Shown: piece after piece, positions 35,033 to 44,126 of the stretch
Numbering within the stretch: position 1 is the stretch's first letter
How the letters are laid out: every line of letters starts with the position of its first letter
NCBI RefSeq assembly: GCF_003967575.1
Contig: NZ_BIFT01000002.1
Span: 3,038,001 to 3,102,000, forward strand
DNA: 64,000 nt
Direction of reading: 5' to 3'
DNA from: Dictyobacter alpinus
Lineage (GTDB): Bacteria; Chloroflexota; Ktedonobacteria; Ktedonobacterales; Ktedonobacteraceae
Program-made: the position numbers and the translations under genes
The notes under the pieces: generated by a model
The model's input: the letters and a program-made list of their open reading frames with translations, nothing else
Databases searched by the model: none
Told to the model about the DNA's origin: nothing

Positions 35033-36694
35033 TTATCTAGTCTTGTTATTGATGTGGTTATCATGTTCATTGTTTTGTAGTGGATAGCGTTTCAGCATAT
35101 GTGAGTATGGTTGGTACATAGGTAAAGGGCCGGTTGGCGATATATTAGGCTCGGAACACTGAGAAATCTGTCTTGTCAGTTCGGTTATAGGGAGATGAGC
35201 TGGTAGTGTCGAAGTTATCTTGAGATCCAGTGCTAAAACCAGGCGATGGGTAATAGCGAGCTGTTTATAGACAGGATAGAGCACAAAAGGTTTGCCTGCT
35301 TGTTTGCGTTCTAGAGCATTACAGATATCAACAAGGATGCTCGTAAGTGTTTCAGCATAGACATCCGCATGTTCTAATCGACTCAAGCGTTCTGCAAGGA
35401 GATTGAGTCCACCAGCCAGTGGTAGGAGTTCATCTGATGTGAGGCGAGCTCGTGTGCGTAAATGGCCATTGGCCAGACTGGCTTGAACAAATTTCAAATG
35501 TTGAATTCCCTGTTCCAGTTGTCGATTACGATTCTCTATCCGTTGGGCTTGAAGTTCAATCTGCTGTTGGATAGCTTCGAGGTCTGCTAAAGCTTTGCGT
35601 TGACTTCTAATCAGATCCTGATTTTCTTTGGTCGTCAGAATCTGGCGTACAATGAGGATACAGAAAACAACAAGTGTTATACTACCCAGGATTGGTAGGA
35701 ATGCATCACGGAGAGTATAACGATTCCACATATCGATCGTTAAAACAAGAAATGGGACCGCAAACAGCAGATAGGGTAATAGCAAGACAAAAGAGAGTCC
35801 TGATTGTGCGCAAGGATCATCCTGGCATTCGGGATAGAGGTCCTGTTCAGCATGTGAGTGTACATAACGTAAAGGGGCCGCGATACCTAGAATAAGCATG
35901 CCAAGTGACCATCCCAGTGTTAAAGATGTATCATTGACATATGTGCCAGTATTTTGTTGTAGATCAAACAGAAAATCGGATAAGAGAAAGCCGCATAGAC
36001 CAATGCACACGAGTGCCCAACTTCCTTTAAAAGACAGGGTTTGATAACGATAGTTTCTGCCGCGTAAGAGAGAAGTGACAGCACAACAGAGCAAGATAAC
36101 ATCCGCGATAGGATAATAAATAGCCAGAAAGCGTGCAATTTGTATCTGATGGACCATCAGGATTTGTTTTCCGACTAAAAAATACCAGCTAATGGCAATA
36201 ATAGAGCCGGCAGCAATAAAGCTATCTAGAAAAGTGAACAAACGCTCACGACGAGAGCGAAACACAGCAGGTTGGATGAGTAAGCCGAAAAAAACAAAGA
36301 GCGGCATCAAAGCGTAGCCAAGGTCTGCTAATGAAGGAAAAGGATTTTTCTGGTGGAGCAATAGATAGCGCCAGATCAATTCACCTCCTGCCCATGATAA
36401 TAAGCCAATGCCAATCAATGTCCAGCCAACCCGTTCGCGGTAGGTTCTTTGTGTCATGCGCCCCATTTGCTGGCCCAATGGACCGTTTGCCGCGGCAATC
36501 GTCATGCTTCCTCCCACAAGTGCACAGATGAATTGCGAGAAGAATTTTATCTGCGAGAAGATACCGATGGCCGGAACAACCTGGAGCATGATTACAACGA
36601 GTGCCAGTACGCCTGTTAGTTTGATCAGCAAATTCCACTTATTACGCTGTGCCTGTATCGTATGAGTAGTTATGTGCCTGGAGGAATAAAGCAT
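35033..36694 (-). CDS. Multi-spanning membrane protein with cytoplasmic coiled coil; sensor-like, no output domain
   Basis: A 553-residue protein. The first 320 or so residues hold about nine to ten hydrophobic helices in pairs, as in membrane sensor domains of the MASE/7TM type. After the last helix (SITLVVFCILIVRQIL) comes a coiled coil (about 345-400: DLIRSQRKALADLEAIQQQI, RIENRNRQLEQGIQHL) and a helical tail. Coiled coils of this kind usually lead to a kinase, GGDEF or phosphatase domain, but here none follows. AAGGAGAG lies before the ATG at 36694. The function is unknown. Confidence 0.65.
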   Translation of the reverse strand: MLYSSRHITTHTIQAQRNKWNLLIKLTGVLALVVIMLQVVPAIGIFSQIKFFSQFICALVGGSMTIAAANGPLGQQMGRMTQRTYRERVGWTLIGIGLLSWAGGELIWRYLLLHQKNPFPSLADLGYALMPLFVFFGLLIQPAVFRSRRERLFTFLDSFIAAGSIIAISWYFLVGKQILMVHQIQIARFLAIYYPIADVILLCCAVTSLLRGRNYRYQTLSFKGSWALVCIGLCGFLLSDFLFDLQQNTGTYVNDTSLTLGWSLGMLILGIAAPLRYVHSHAEQDLYPECQDDPCAQSGLSFVLLLPYLLFAVPFLVLTIDMWNRYTLRDAFLPILGSITLVVFCILIVRQILTTKENQDLIRSQRKALADLEAIQQQIELQAQRIENRNRQLEQGIQHLKFVQASLANGHLRTRARLTSDELLPLAGGLNLLAERLSRLEHADVYAETLTSILVDICNALERKQAGKPFVLYPVYKQLAITHRLVLALDLKITSTLPAHLPITELTRQISQCSEPNISPTGPLPMYQPYSHMLKRYPLQNNEHDNHINNKTR

Positions 36695-36891
36695 GCTTCT
36701 CTCCTTGAGATGTTGATCTTTACAAGTGAGATGAGGTGGTTCTATGAGGGACATCCTACGGGGAAGCTCTACTATAGATTGAAATAGTACAAGATTGCTC
36801 TACATTATGGCATGTATGTCAACTATTTGTGTGTGAATGACAATTTCTTTTGTTGAGAGATATAGTGGTAGTGAAGTCTCGTGTTCGCTTC

Positions 36892-36943
36892 TTATATAGA
36901 AGCACGGGAGCGGTCGCTAACCGTCCCCCGTGCTTCTATATAA
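36892..36943. repeat. Hairpin with 17-bp arms
   Basis: TTATATAGAAGCACGGG (36892-36908) and its exact complement (36927-36943) enclose an 18-base GC-rich loop. It lies in the gap between two leftward genes. The 314-base gap 36695-37008 holds this hairpin, the tandem repeat next to it and nothing else that I recognise. Confidence 0.7.
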
Positions 36944-36987
36944 ACAGGCATTAATTGTACTTCTATATAAACAGGCATTAATTGTAC
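36934..36987. repeat. Exact 27-bp tandem duplication
   Basis: Positions 36934-36960 and 36961-36987 are identical (TTCTATATAAACAGGCATTA, then ATTGTAC). The first copy overlaps the right arm of the hairpin, so the duplication probably arose by slippage at that hairpin. Confidence 0.9.
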
Positions 36988-37008
36988 TTCGCAAATAATA
37001 TGCGATAA

Positions 37009-37893
37009 TTAAGAGCCCTGTTTTTGCTGTTCCTGGCGACCTTGCTGATCGAGTTGTTTAAAGTCTTCATCGTCGAGATGAATATTTACCGCAGCAACAT
37101 TTTCTTCAAGGTGTTTCACACTACTGGTGCCAGGAATAGGCAGTATTACCGGACTCCGCTGAAGGATCCAGGCAAGGGCGATGCCGCCGGGGGTGGTATT
37201 ATTTTTTTTGGCAATAGTATCGAGGAGTGTCCCTGGCTGTGCCAGATCACCTGACGCCAGTGGAAACCACGGAATAAAGCCAATATTATTGGTAGTACAA
37301 TAATCGAGGACATCCTCGCTCTGACGGGTCACGAGATTATACAAATTCTGTACAGTCACGACCTTAAAGAACTTTTGGGCTGCCTCAATTTCTTCAACAT
37401 TGACCTCACTGAGACCAACGTGGCGGATCAAGCCTTCCTGCTGCATCTGCTTAATTACATCAAACTGCTCATCGCGTGGGACCTTTGGATCGATACGATG
37501 CAACTGCCACAGATCGATACGCTCCACACCCAGGCGACGCAAGCTCATCAGCACACACTGGCGCAGATACTCAGGTCGTCCTAAAGGAGGCCAGATATCT
37601 GGTCCATGACGGGTCAATCCAGCTTTAGTCGCGATAAGCATATCTTTATAAGGATGGAGTGCTTCATGTATCAGATTTTCACTGACCTCGGGACCGTAAC
37701 TATCCGCAGTATCGATAAAGTTTACGCCGAGCTCTGGCAGACGTTTCAGCGTACGCAAGGCCTCTTCACGGTCATCTGGCTCTCCCCAGATGCCTTTACC
37801 CGTGATGCGCATCGCTCCATAGCCGAGGCGATTTATAGTAATATCGCCACCAATTTTGAACTGTCCACTGGCAGCGGCATTAATAGTGCTCAT
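37009..37893 (-). CDS. Aldo/keto reductase family oxidoreductase
   Basis: A 294-residue AKR. The tetrad is visible as Asp and Tyr in FIDTADSYGPE, Lys in IATKAGLTR and His in LWQLHRIDPK. The C-terminal cofactor block is PIPGTSSVKHLEENVAAV. GGAGCAC precedes the ATG. It is only distantly similar to the AKR at 23209, so the two are not recent copies. It appears to be a single gene. Confidence 0.9.
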   Translation of the reverse strand: MSTINAAASGQFKIGGDITINRLGYGAMRITGKGIWGEPDDREEALRTLKRLPELGVNFIDTADSYGPEVSENLIHEALHPYKDMLIATKAGLTRHGPDIWPPLGRPEYLRQCVLMSLRRLGVERIDLWQLHRIDPKVPRDEQFDVIKQMQQEGLIRHVGLSEVNVEEIEAAQKFFKVVTVQNLYNLVTRQSEDVLDYCTTNNIGFIPWFPLASGDLAQPGTLLDTIAKKNNTTPGGIALAWILQRSPVILPIPGTSSVKHLEENVAAVNIHLDDEDFKQLDQQGRQEQQKQGS

Positions 37894-38172
37894 ATAAAAT
37901 GTGCTCCTTTTTTTAATTGAATTCTTTCAATCTATGGCACGAGATAATGGACAGCAAGGTTTCAGTATTGTTGAAAATAAATGGAAAATAGTGACGGGAA
38001 GGCCAGCGATATATTGGGGAAGAGAGCCAATTTTGGAGGTAGCTATGCTTAGAACATATTTTTTAGCTCGTTTTATCTAACCATGAGCATGTATTCTGTT
38101 TTTCATGTAAGCCATATATTCTTATCTATCGTCTGGTATTTATTGAAAAAGTGAAAAAGGAGAGACAAAAAG

Positions 38173-39210
38173 ATGAAATTTCTTATCCTTGGTGGGACAG
38201 TTTTTGTGGGGCGACATCTGGTTGAAGCCGCGCTTAGTAGAGGACACGAGGTCACAATATTTCATCGTGGAGTGCATGAAGCAAGTTTTTCTAGACCAGT
38301 TGAGCAGCTAAAAGGGAATCGTACTGATGATTTAGCAGCCCTACGAGGTCGAAGTTGGGACGTAGTAATTGATACCAATGGCTATGTACCATCTCGTGTA
38401 CAGGCAACCGCTCAATTATTAGCAGATAGTGTAAATCAATACATCTTTATATCCAGCATTTCTGTCTACCAAGATTTTAACGTATTAGGAATGAATGAGT
38501 CTGCGCCAGTTGGGACTTTGACGGAAGAGCAAGTGCGCGAAGCCGAACAACTGATACCAGCACGAAATGGTGTTATTGCCCTGACCTATGGACCCATGTA
38601 TGGTCCACTAAAGGCATTGTGTGAACAGGTACTAGAAGAAACAATGCCAGGGAGGGTACTCAACATTCGTGCAGGCCTCATCGTTGGTCCTTATGATTAC
38701 AGCGATCGTTTCACTTACTGGCCATGGCGCGTAGCGCAAGGAGGAGAGATGCTTGCTCCCGGTCGTCCAGAGCGCACTATTCAACTGATCGATGTAAGGG
38801 ATCTCGCAGAATGGATTATCAGGATGGCCGAAACCGAACGAAATGGCATCTACAACGCCAACGGTCCAGCTTCCCCTCTTACTATGCAAGATCTATTAGA
38901 GACATGCAAGATTGTGAGCGAGAAGCAAGGCACCTTTACCTGGATCAACGACTCCTTCTTACTCAAAAAAGGAGTCGAGCCCTGGTCCCAGATGCCGTTG
39001 TGGATACCAGACGAAGAAGAAGGCCTCAAGGGTTTTCAGGCCTTTGACGTACAGAAAGCGCTTGCGACAGGTCTAATCTTTCGTCCACTAGCCAAAACAG
39101 TTCAAGATACATTTACCTGGGATGCTCAGCGTTCACCCAACGAAAAACGACGAGCCGGACTTGAGCCAGAGCAAGAGAGGCAAATACTGGAAGCATGGCA
39201 TCGTCAATAA
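38173..39210 (+). CDS. NAD-dependent epimerase/dehydratase-like SDR
   Basis: A 345-residue extended SDR. The nucleotide loop is ILGGTVFVGRHLVEAALSRGH, followed by VVIDTNGYVP, the SSISVYQDF block and the Tyr of LTYGPMYGPLKALCE, where Lys follows three residues later at a shifted place. The group resembles plant CSP41/isoflavone-reductase-like proteins and bacterial sugar epimerase homologues. AAGGAGAG precedes the ATG. Single gene. The substrate is not known. Confidence 0.82.
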   Translation: MKFLILGGTVFVGRHLVEAALSRGHEVTIFHRGVHEASFSRPVEQLKGNRTDDLAALRGRSWDVVIDTNGYVPSRVQATAQLLADSVNQYIFISSISVYQDFNVLGMNESAPVGTLTEEQVREAEQLIPARNGVIALTYGPMYGPLKALCEQVLEETMPGRVLNIRAGLIVGPYDYSDRFTYWPWRVAQGGEMLAPGRPERTIQLIDVRDLAEWIIRMAETERNGIYNANGPASPLTMQDLLETCKIVSEKQGTFTWINDSFLLKKGVEPWSQMPLWIPDEEEGLKGFQAFDVQKALATGLIFRPLAKTVQDTFTWDAQRSPNEKRRAGLEPEQERQILEAWHRQ

Positions 39211-39368
39211 AGTAAGCGAGGCCCATCATATAAAATGCTTTTCACCAGTCAAAGATCAGGTACATGCTGTGTAGAGTTTGTCTGATAGTATTGTTGTGGT
39301 AGGATTTGTCACTATTGCCAGAGTTGCCGCGTGCTTGCTATAAATGATCTTTTAGGAAGGAAAGTGAC

Positions 39369-39626
39369 ATGGGTGAGCAGCAACAAAGTAGCAGTAATGC
39401 TAAATGTATGCTTGTGCGAGAGAAAATGCTCCAGGCAATAGTGCAGATGAGTATGCAGGATGGATCGCTCAGCGCATCGCTCTATGTAATTCTGGATGCG
39501 ATCGAAGAGCATGGTAACTGTGAGCTGGGAGCGGTTGAGCAAGCCATAGAGGAAATCCATGCATTTGAGAAGGTTCTCCATGGCTTGCAAGACGAGCTAA
39601 TGACGTTGCGCAATCTCAGCGAATAA
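39369..39626 (+). CDS. Small helical protein of unknown function
   Basis: An 85-residue acidic protein with a strong ribosome site (GGAAGGAAAG) eight bases before the ATG. After a Gln/Ser-rich start it appears to be wholly helical (REKMLQAIVQMSMQDGSLSA, QAIEEIHAFEKVLHGLQDEL). There is no signal peptide, metal site or HTH. I do not recognise a family. Confidence 0.55.
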   Translation: MGEQQQSSSNAKCMLVREKMLQAIVQMSMQDGSLSASLYVILDAIEEHGNCELGAVEQAIEEIHAFEKVLHGLQDELMTLRNLSE

Positions 39627-39675
39627 AGAAGTAGACGCTGCGGCAGGAGCATGTTTTGTACTGCCAGGTTTTAAA

Positions 39676-39918
39676 CTAAGCCTTGCTGATAATCTCATTA
39701 GCCGTGACCTGAAAGTGGAAGCCCGAATAATCTTCAAGTACATAGACAAGCTCCTCTTCTCGTTGCAAATACTTCCAAGTCACTGTTCCTATGGCCTTGC
39801 CATTAGCGAACTTCACCTTGTCATTGAGCATATAGTCTCCATCAGAGATCAACTCACCATAATGCTGACTAAACTGGCGATACATGATTAAACGGAATTT
39901 AGGGGTATCTTTATACAT
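39676..39918 (-). CDS. Small beta-rich protein of unknown function
   Basis: An 80-residue protein preceded by AAGGAGCACAC. The pattern of short strands (DYMLNDKVKFANGKAIGTVTWK, EELVYVLEDYSGFHFQV) suggests a small barrel such as an SH3-like or KOW-like fold. No family is recognised. Convergent with the preceding small gene. Confidence 0.55.
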   Translation of the reverse strand: MYKDTPKFRLIMYRQFSQHYGELISDGDYMLNDKVKFANGKAIGTVTWKYLQREEELVYVLEDYSGFHFQVTANEIISKA

Positions 39919-40109
39919 GTGTGCTCCTTATCCGAAGCGTTATATAGTGGTGTCTAGAGGAAGATAAAATCTTCTATTAGTATGCCAGAGCTTTGAATTT
40001 GTTAGCAAGCTGTCAGTACTTTTGTATTAGTTGCGAGAAAAAATAGAGCATAGATTATGGCAATTAGTTATTACTAATAGTCACAATCTATGCTTGACTC
40101 ATTTGTAAT

Positions 40110-40547
40110 CTAGTGGATAGCCAGAGGTTGTTCTTCAAAGTATAGTCTGACGGGAATATTGCCACGGGTAGCATTGGAATATGGGCATACCTGATGAGCA
40201 AGCTCAACCATTTTTTCACCAGTCTCCTGGTCCATATCAGGTATAAAGACATGCAACTCAACCTCTAGACCAAAACCACCTTCACCTATTGGACCGATGC
40301 TCGTTTTGGCGGTAACGGTAGAGGCGCTAGCATCAAGCTTCTGACGACGTGCGGTGAGCATGAGTGCCGACTGGAAGCAAGCTGCATAGCCAGCCGCAAA
40401 TAACTGTTCCGGATTTGTACCCTCACCACCTGGGCCTCCCATCTCCTTCGGCACACTGAGATTTACAGCCAGATGACCATCCGAAGATTGGGCCTTTCCA
40501 TCACGTCCACCCTGGACGGTTGCTTCTGCAGTATAGAGAACTTTCAT
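40110..40547 (-). CDS. ohr: Organic hydroperoxide resistance protein Ohr
   Basis: A thiol peroxidase of the Ohr/OsmC family, 145 residues. The two reactive cysteines are Cys57 (FAAGYAACFQSAL) and Cys121 (AHQVCPYSNATRGN), with the catalytic Arg in the first loop (GGRDGKA). It reduces organic and fatty acid hydroperoxides with lipoylated partners. I use the ATG at 40547 (MKVLYTAEAT). The gene is divergent from a MarR-type gene that fits OhrR, with a large palindrome in between. Confidence 0.93.
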   Translation of the reverse strand: MKVLYTAEATVQGGRDGKAQSSDGHLAVNLSVPKEMGGPGGEGTNPEQLFAAGYAACFQSALMLTARRQKLDASASTVTAKTSIGPIGEGGFGLEVELHVFIPDMDQETGEKMVELAHQVCPYSNATRGNIPVRLYFEEQPLAIH

Positions 40548-40643
40548 GATAATCAATACCTTTCTTTTATAATAGAAATTTACGCGAGGCAGCTATCAGT
40601 ACTTCCTTTTTCCCTCTTCATCTCCATCAGGGCCGTCTCGCAG

Positions 40644-40713
40644 ATGGTGGTGTATAAATTGAGAGAAATTGAATTGTGCACAATTCAATTTCTCTCAATT
40701 TATACACCACCAT
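40644..40713. repeat. Perfect 70-bp palindrome between ohr and ohrR
   Basis: Two 35-base arms (40644-40678 and 40679-40713) are exact reverse complements without a loop. The centre is GAATTGTGCACAATTC. It lies between the divergent ohr and ohrR genes, outside the predicted ohrR promoter. The AATTGT/ACAATT halves resemble the A/T-rich elements in known OhrR operators, so a regulatory role is possible. Confidence 0.9.
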
Positions 40714-40765
40714 GCACTATATTGTCAAGGGGAATGGATAGCAAAAAGAGGGCTAATGAAATCAT

Positions 40766-40800
40766 TTGACTTCCATTTTATTGTGTGCTATATAATTGTA
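40766..40800 (+). promoter_or_regulatory. ohrR promoter with OhrR-like half site
   Basis: TTGACT (40766-40771) and TATATA (40789-40794) are 17 bases apart. The region TATATAATTGTATGC around the -10 contains AATTGTA, the half-site of known OhrR operators (TACAATT-AATTGTA). This supports self-repression. Confidence 0.55.
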
Positions 40801-40828
40801 TGCAAGCTAAGGGGAAGGAGAGAAAGGT

Positions 40829-41311
40829 ATGAGTAAGATGACAAAAATACAGAGCCAGGATGATGCCCTCGCAGGAAATATGAATATCAAGATCAGTGAC
40901 ATGCTTTGTTTCGCTTTATACTCAGCATCGCGGGCCGCTATGGATATCTACCGACCATTACTGGATGAATTAGGGTTGACCTATCCACAATATCTAGTGA
41001 TGATAGTATTGTGGGAGCATGAGACATGTTCAGTTAAAGAGATTGGGCAGATATTGCATCTGGATTCAGGAACTCTCTCCCCTTTGTTGAAGCGTTTGGA
41101 GGTAGCAGGCTTTATCTCACGGCGGCGAAGATCCAGCGATGAGCGCGTAGTGGATATCATCCTTACTGATGCTGGCCATGAACTAAAAATTCAGGCTGGC
41201 AGAGTTCCAGAACAGATCCGTTGTCAGTATGGGGTAGAGTTTGATGAATATATCGAACTATTAGGCCGTCTCAAAAAGCTCACTGATCATTTATCAACGC
41301 TTAATAGGTAA
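40829..41311 (+). CDS. ohrR: MarR-family peroxide-sensing repressor OhrR
   Basis: A 160-residue winged-helix repressor. The sensing Cys27 lies in the OhrR block MLCFALYSASRAAMDIYRPL, followed by LGLTYPQYLVMIVLWE with the Tyr residues that hydrogen-bond the Cys. The recognition region is TLSPLLKRLEVAGFISRRRR. Oxidation of the Cys by organic peroxides releases DNA in this family. It is divergent from ohr, the standard arrangement. GGAAGGAG precedes the ATG. Confidence 0.92.
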   Translation: MSKMTKIQSQDDALAGNMNIKISDMLCFALYSASRAAMDIYRPLLDELGLTYPQYLVMIVLWEHETCSVKEIGQILHLDSGTLSPLLKRLEVAGFISRRRRSSDERVVDIILTDAGHELKIQAGRVPEQIRCQYGVEFDEYIELLGRLKKLTDHLSTLNR

Positions 41312-41347
41312 TGACAACATAGCGCATTGATGTGAATGATCCTTAAT

Positions 41348-41390
41348 AAAAAAGGATAGGAAAACCATAAGATCTTCCTATCCCTTTTTC
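41348..41390. terminator. Bidirectional terminator between ohrR and the GlsB-type gene
   Basis: AAAAAGGATAGGAA pairs with TTCCTATCCCTTTTT across a 12-base loop; both strands end in T-runs. It serves two convergent genes. Confidence 0.8.
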
Positions 41391-41409
41391 ATGCATGATT
41401 AATGATTAC

Positions 41410-41697
41410 TTAGACAGTTCTACGTCCCATAACAGCATGCAAGATCGCGACGAGGGCACAGGATGCAATAAAAGCGACAACCAGACTGCCCCAGAAGCCA
41501 AAGGTAGCATCAGGTGAGATTAAGCCTACAACGAAGCCACCGATTAATGCGCCAACCAGACCAAGAATCAGGTCACCAATAATGCCGTATCCTTTGCCTG
41601 GCATAACTACGCCAGCCAACCAGCCGGCAACCAGGCCAATAATAACCCATGCAATGATGTTACCAGGTTGAAGTGTTGCACCTAAAACAATACTCAT
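41410..41697 (-). CDS. GlsB/YeaQ/YmgE-family stress membrane protein
   Basis: A 95-residue protein with three hydrophobic helices rich in Gly. The family pattern IIAWVIIGLVAGWLAG, then MPGKGYGIIGDLILGLVGALIGG and a C-terminal helix, is clear. These proteins are induced under stress in many bacteria and their mechanism is unknown. The ATG at 41697 has GAGAGGTG upstream. The 428-base gap upstream (41698-42125) is AT-rich with no gene. Confidence 0.88.
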   Translation of the reverse strand: MSIVLGATLQPGNIIAWVIIGLVAGWLAGVVMPGKGYGIIGDLILGLVGALIGGFVVGLISPDATFGFWGSLVVAFIASCALVAILHAVMGRRTV

Positions 41698-42125
41698 AAT
41701 TTTCACCTCTCAAAATGCTAAAAAAAGAAAGATTCCTGATAGACCAATATGTGTATCTATCACTAGTAATACGATCCACAACCACCCTTAGATGAGGTCG
41801 CAGGGCTAAAATTTCGGTATTTTTTATACAAAGTTCTAAATGGTGGGCCCCAGGTGATTTATGGAGTTATTCATCACGTAATTTTGTGTTTAAGCGTGTG
41901 TCTAAAAATGATGGTACTATAGCAAGAATGAAAATTTCTATTAGAACGATTTCGTGTCATAAATAGTGTGGTTCTAAATAAAGTGGGTCTATAAAGTAGT
42001 AATAGTTATCCAGAAAAGTGAGATTATTCCTATAATTCTTCTGGACCATATACTATGTATACAACGCAATTTCCTGAAGAACGTTGCGTCTGCCAGCGCC
42101 ATGCCAGGTGTGCGCCATGTGATTA

Positions 42126-43088
42126 TTATGAATATGGATTATCCGCTGTCTTATCGGGCCAGTTGCCGTTTGCAAGGGCCACATGTTTGGAATAATAGGC
42201 TGCAATCTGGTCCAGCGCAGCCTGGCCCTCTGGCAAGCGATCTGCAAACGCATGCCAACCATGAAATACATCTGGCCAGGTAACACATCTAGCTTTGGCG
42301 CCTGAAGCCGTAGCATGTTTTACCAGTGTGTAGGCATCATCATGGAGAAGTTCGTGCTGTGTGACTTGCAGAAAGAGCGGTGGAAGTCCATGTAGATCTG
42401 CATAGAGTGGAGATGCCAGAGGTTGAGAAGCTTCTTCCGGGCTTACATAGAGTTGTGCGGCATAGGTGAGCAGTCCTATGGAAAGGACACTATCTGTGGT
42501 CACTTGCTTCTTGACGTTCAGTCCTGCCGTAGTGAGATCAAGCCAGGGTGAAAGGCAGGCAACCATAATTGGAAATGGATAATGTTGATCACGAGCCAAT
42601 AAGAGAACTGAAAGAGCAATGCCTCCACCAGCTCCTGTACCCATAATGGCCATATGTCTGGGTGAGTGGTGCTGCGCAAGTAACCACTGATAAGCTATCA
42701 GGCCGTCAGTGATGGCTGCCGGAAATGGATGCTCCGGCGCAAGACGATAAGCTATCTGTAGTATGCGTGTTTGTGTCATAGAAGCCAATGCAGAGACAAG
42801 GGCGCGATCAGTACATAATGAGCCATTAATGTATGTGCCGCTATGAAAATAAAGGATCGTCTGTTCTGGTATTGCATTAGCTGGAATAATCCACTCAGCG
42901 GGCAATCCTTCAAGGGTAAAAGCCTCAATCGTAACAGCTGACTGCATAGTATAAAGTGTAGATAGAGCATCAAAGCTGGCACGATAGTGCTCAACTGTAA
43001 GGGAGTCAAGCGGCTGTTCCCGAATTGCCTGAAGACAATTTTGTATGTTTGACAGAGTAACATTTATATCGTGTTTTTTGCTTTCCAT
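42126..43088 (-). CDS. Alpha/beta hydrolase, HSL-like, without the nucleophilic serine
   Basis: A 320-residue homologue of hormone-sensitive-lipase-type esterases. The fold blocks are readable: YRLAPEHPFPAAITDG, LSPWLDLT and the His of DVFHGWHAF (His276), with the acid near HDD (250-251). The usual HGGG is HSGT (82-85), and the usual GDSAGG elbow is GTGAGG (150-155), so Gly152 stands where Ser should be. The gene is otherwise intact, so this may be a binding or regulatory protein rather than an enzyme. No operon partner is apparent. Confidence 0.82.
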   Translation of the reverse strand: MESKKHDINVTLSNIQNCLQAIREQPLDSLTVEHYRASFDALSTLYTMQSAVTIEAFTLEGLPAEWIIPANAIPEQTILYFHSGTYINGSLCTDRALVSALASMTQTRILQIAYRLAPEHPFPAAITDGLIAYQWLLAQHHSPRHMAIMGTGAGGGIALSVLLLARDQHYPFPIMVACLSPWLDLTTAGLNVKKQVTTDSVLSIGLLTYAAQLYVSPEEASQPLASPLYADLHGLPPLFLQVTQHELLHDDAYTLVKHATASGAKARCVTWPDVFHGWHAFADRLPEGQAALDQIAAYYSKHVALANGNWPDKTADNPYS

Positions 43089-43387
43089 GCAATATTATCC
43101 TTTGCTTGACTGATGGTTTTATTAAATTATACTTGAAAAGTCAAATGACAAAGTTTTTTTGATACAAAATACAGGATTATGCTAATAATATGGTCTCTAA
43201 ATTAAGTTTGTAGCGTGTGTTTCTCGATGGTGGCTGTTGGTTGGTCTGATGATATATAGGAGATGATGATCTTTAACAGTATTTAAATTACAAAACTATT
43301 TCACGAAGAAAATTATCTTTATTTCACCTTTAGTAACATATAATGCTATCAGGAAGCAGCTATGCTAAATGATAGGAGTGGAAAAAG

Positions 43388-43960
43388 ATGAGTCGTTATT
43401 CACACGAGCATCATGTACGAGCCCCACAGCAGTCTGTATTGAAATGGATGGAAGCGTTCTTTCATATGCGCAAGTGTTTATCCTTTGATGTGTTTCCTTT
43501 GCCGGAGGATAGTCAAGAAAGAGAGGCGCTCGCTGATGCTGTGAATGATGACGTGTTGAGATATGTAATAGCACCAACGGATGCTCAAGGATGGACCATT
43601 CTGTGGGCAGAGTATGATGAATATAATCAGGATGAGCTTATGGCCTACCTAAGCAAGCAACTCCATACGACAGCTCTATATGGTCATGATAATGATCAGG
43701 TATGTAACGAGCGTTGGATTCACTTTGAAGATGGATTTGAGGTAGGATCATACTGGTATCTGGGGCGAGAAGAGGACATGTGGGCGAATTTCCCCGAACT
43801 GTATCCTACTCCTCCGGGAGCGATGTTGCTCAGGGAAGCTTTTGCAAAGCAAGGGCGGCTCTATTATCATTTCAATTTATATCTGGCCATAGGACGTAGT
43901 GATTGGAAGCTCTCACTTCCACTTGATCAGTTCCGATTAGTCTGCATTGGTATGGAATAA
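43388..43960 (+). CDS. Unrecognised 190-residue cytoplasmic protein
   Basis: A Trp- and Tyr-rich acidic protein with no signal peptide or membrane helix. It starts with SRYSHEHHVRAPQQSVLKWM and has GWTILWAEYDEYNQDELMAYL, followed by HFEDGFEVGSYWYLGREEDM. The pattern of alternating strands and single helices suggests a compact alpha/beta fold of the kind seen in uncharacterised, immunity-like proteins, but I recognise no family. GGAGTGGAAAAAG precedes the ATG. A strong hairpin lies downstream. Confidence 0.6.
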   Translation: MSRYSHEHHVRAPQQSVLKWMEAFFHMRKCLSFDVFPLPEDSQEREALADAVNDDVLRYVIAPTDAQGWTILWAEYDEYNQDELMAYLSKQLHTTALYGHDNDQVCNERWIHFEDGFEVGSYWYLGREEDMWANFPELYPTPPGAMLLREAFAKQGRLYYHFNLYLAIGRSDWKLSLPLDQFRLVCIGME

Positions 43961-44043
43961 TGGCATATTTCTATGAGTATTAGATTATCTTCGTCCCTTC
44001 GCTAGCGTACACTTTTCAAGTGTTACCAATTTGCGAAACTGTA

Positions 44044-44093
44044 GAGATCTTCTATAAACAGGATTGAAATACATCCTGTTTATAGAAGATCTC
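44044..44093. terminator. Hairpin with 21-bp arms between convergent genes
   Basis: GAGATCTTCTATAAACAGGAT (44044-44064) is exactly complementary to 44073-44093, with an eight-base loop. It lies between the 43388 gene and the convergent GH30 gene and probably stops transcription from both sides. Confidence 0.75.
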
Positions 44094-44126
44094 ATATTTA
44101 CTTACTTCGATGAGCCATGAACTATA

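Noticed and set aside
36934..36987. Possible CRISPR repeats
   Set aside because: There are only two copies, directly adjacent with no spacer, and no cas gene is near.
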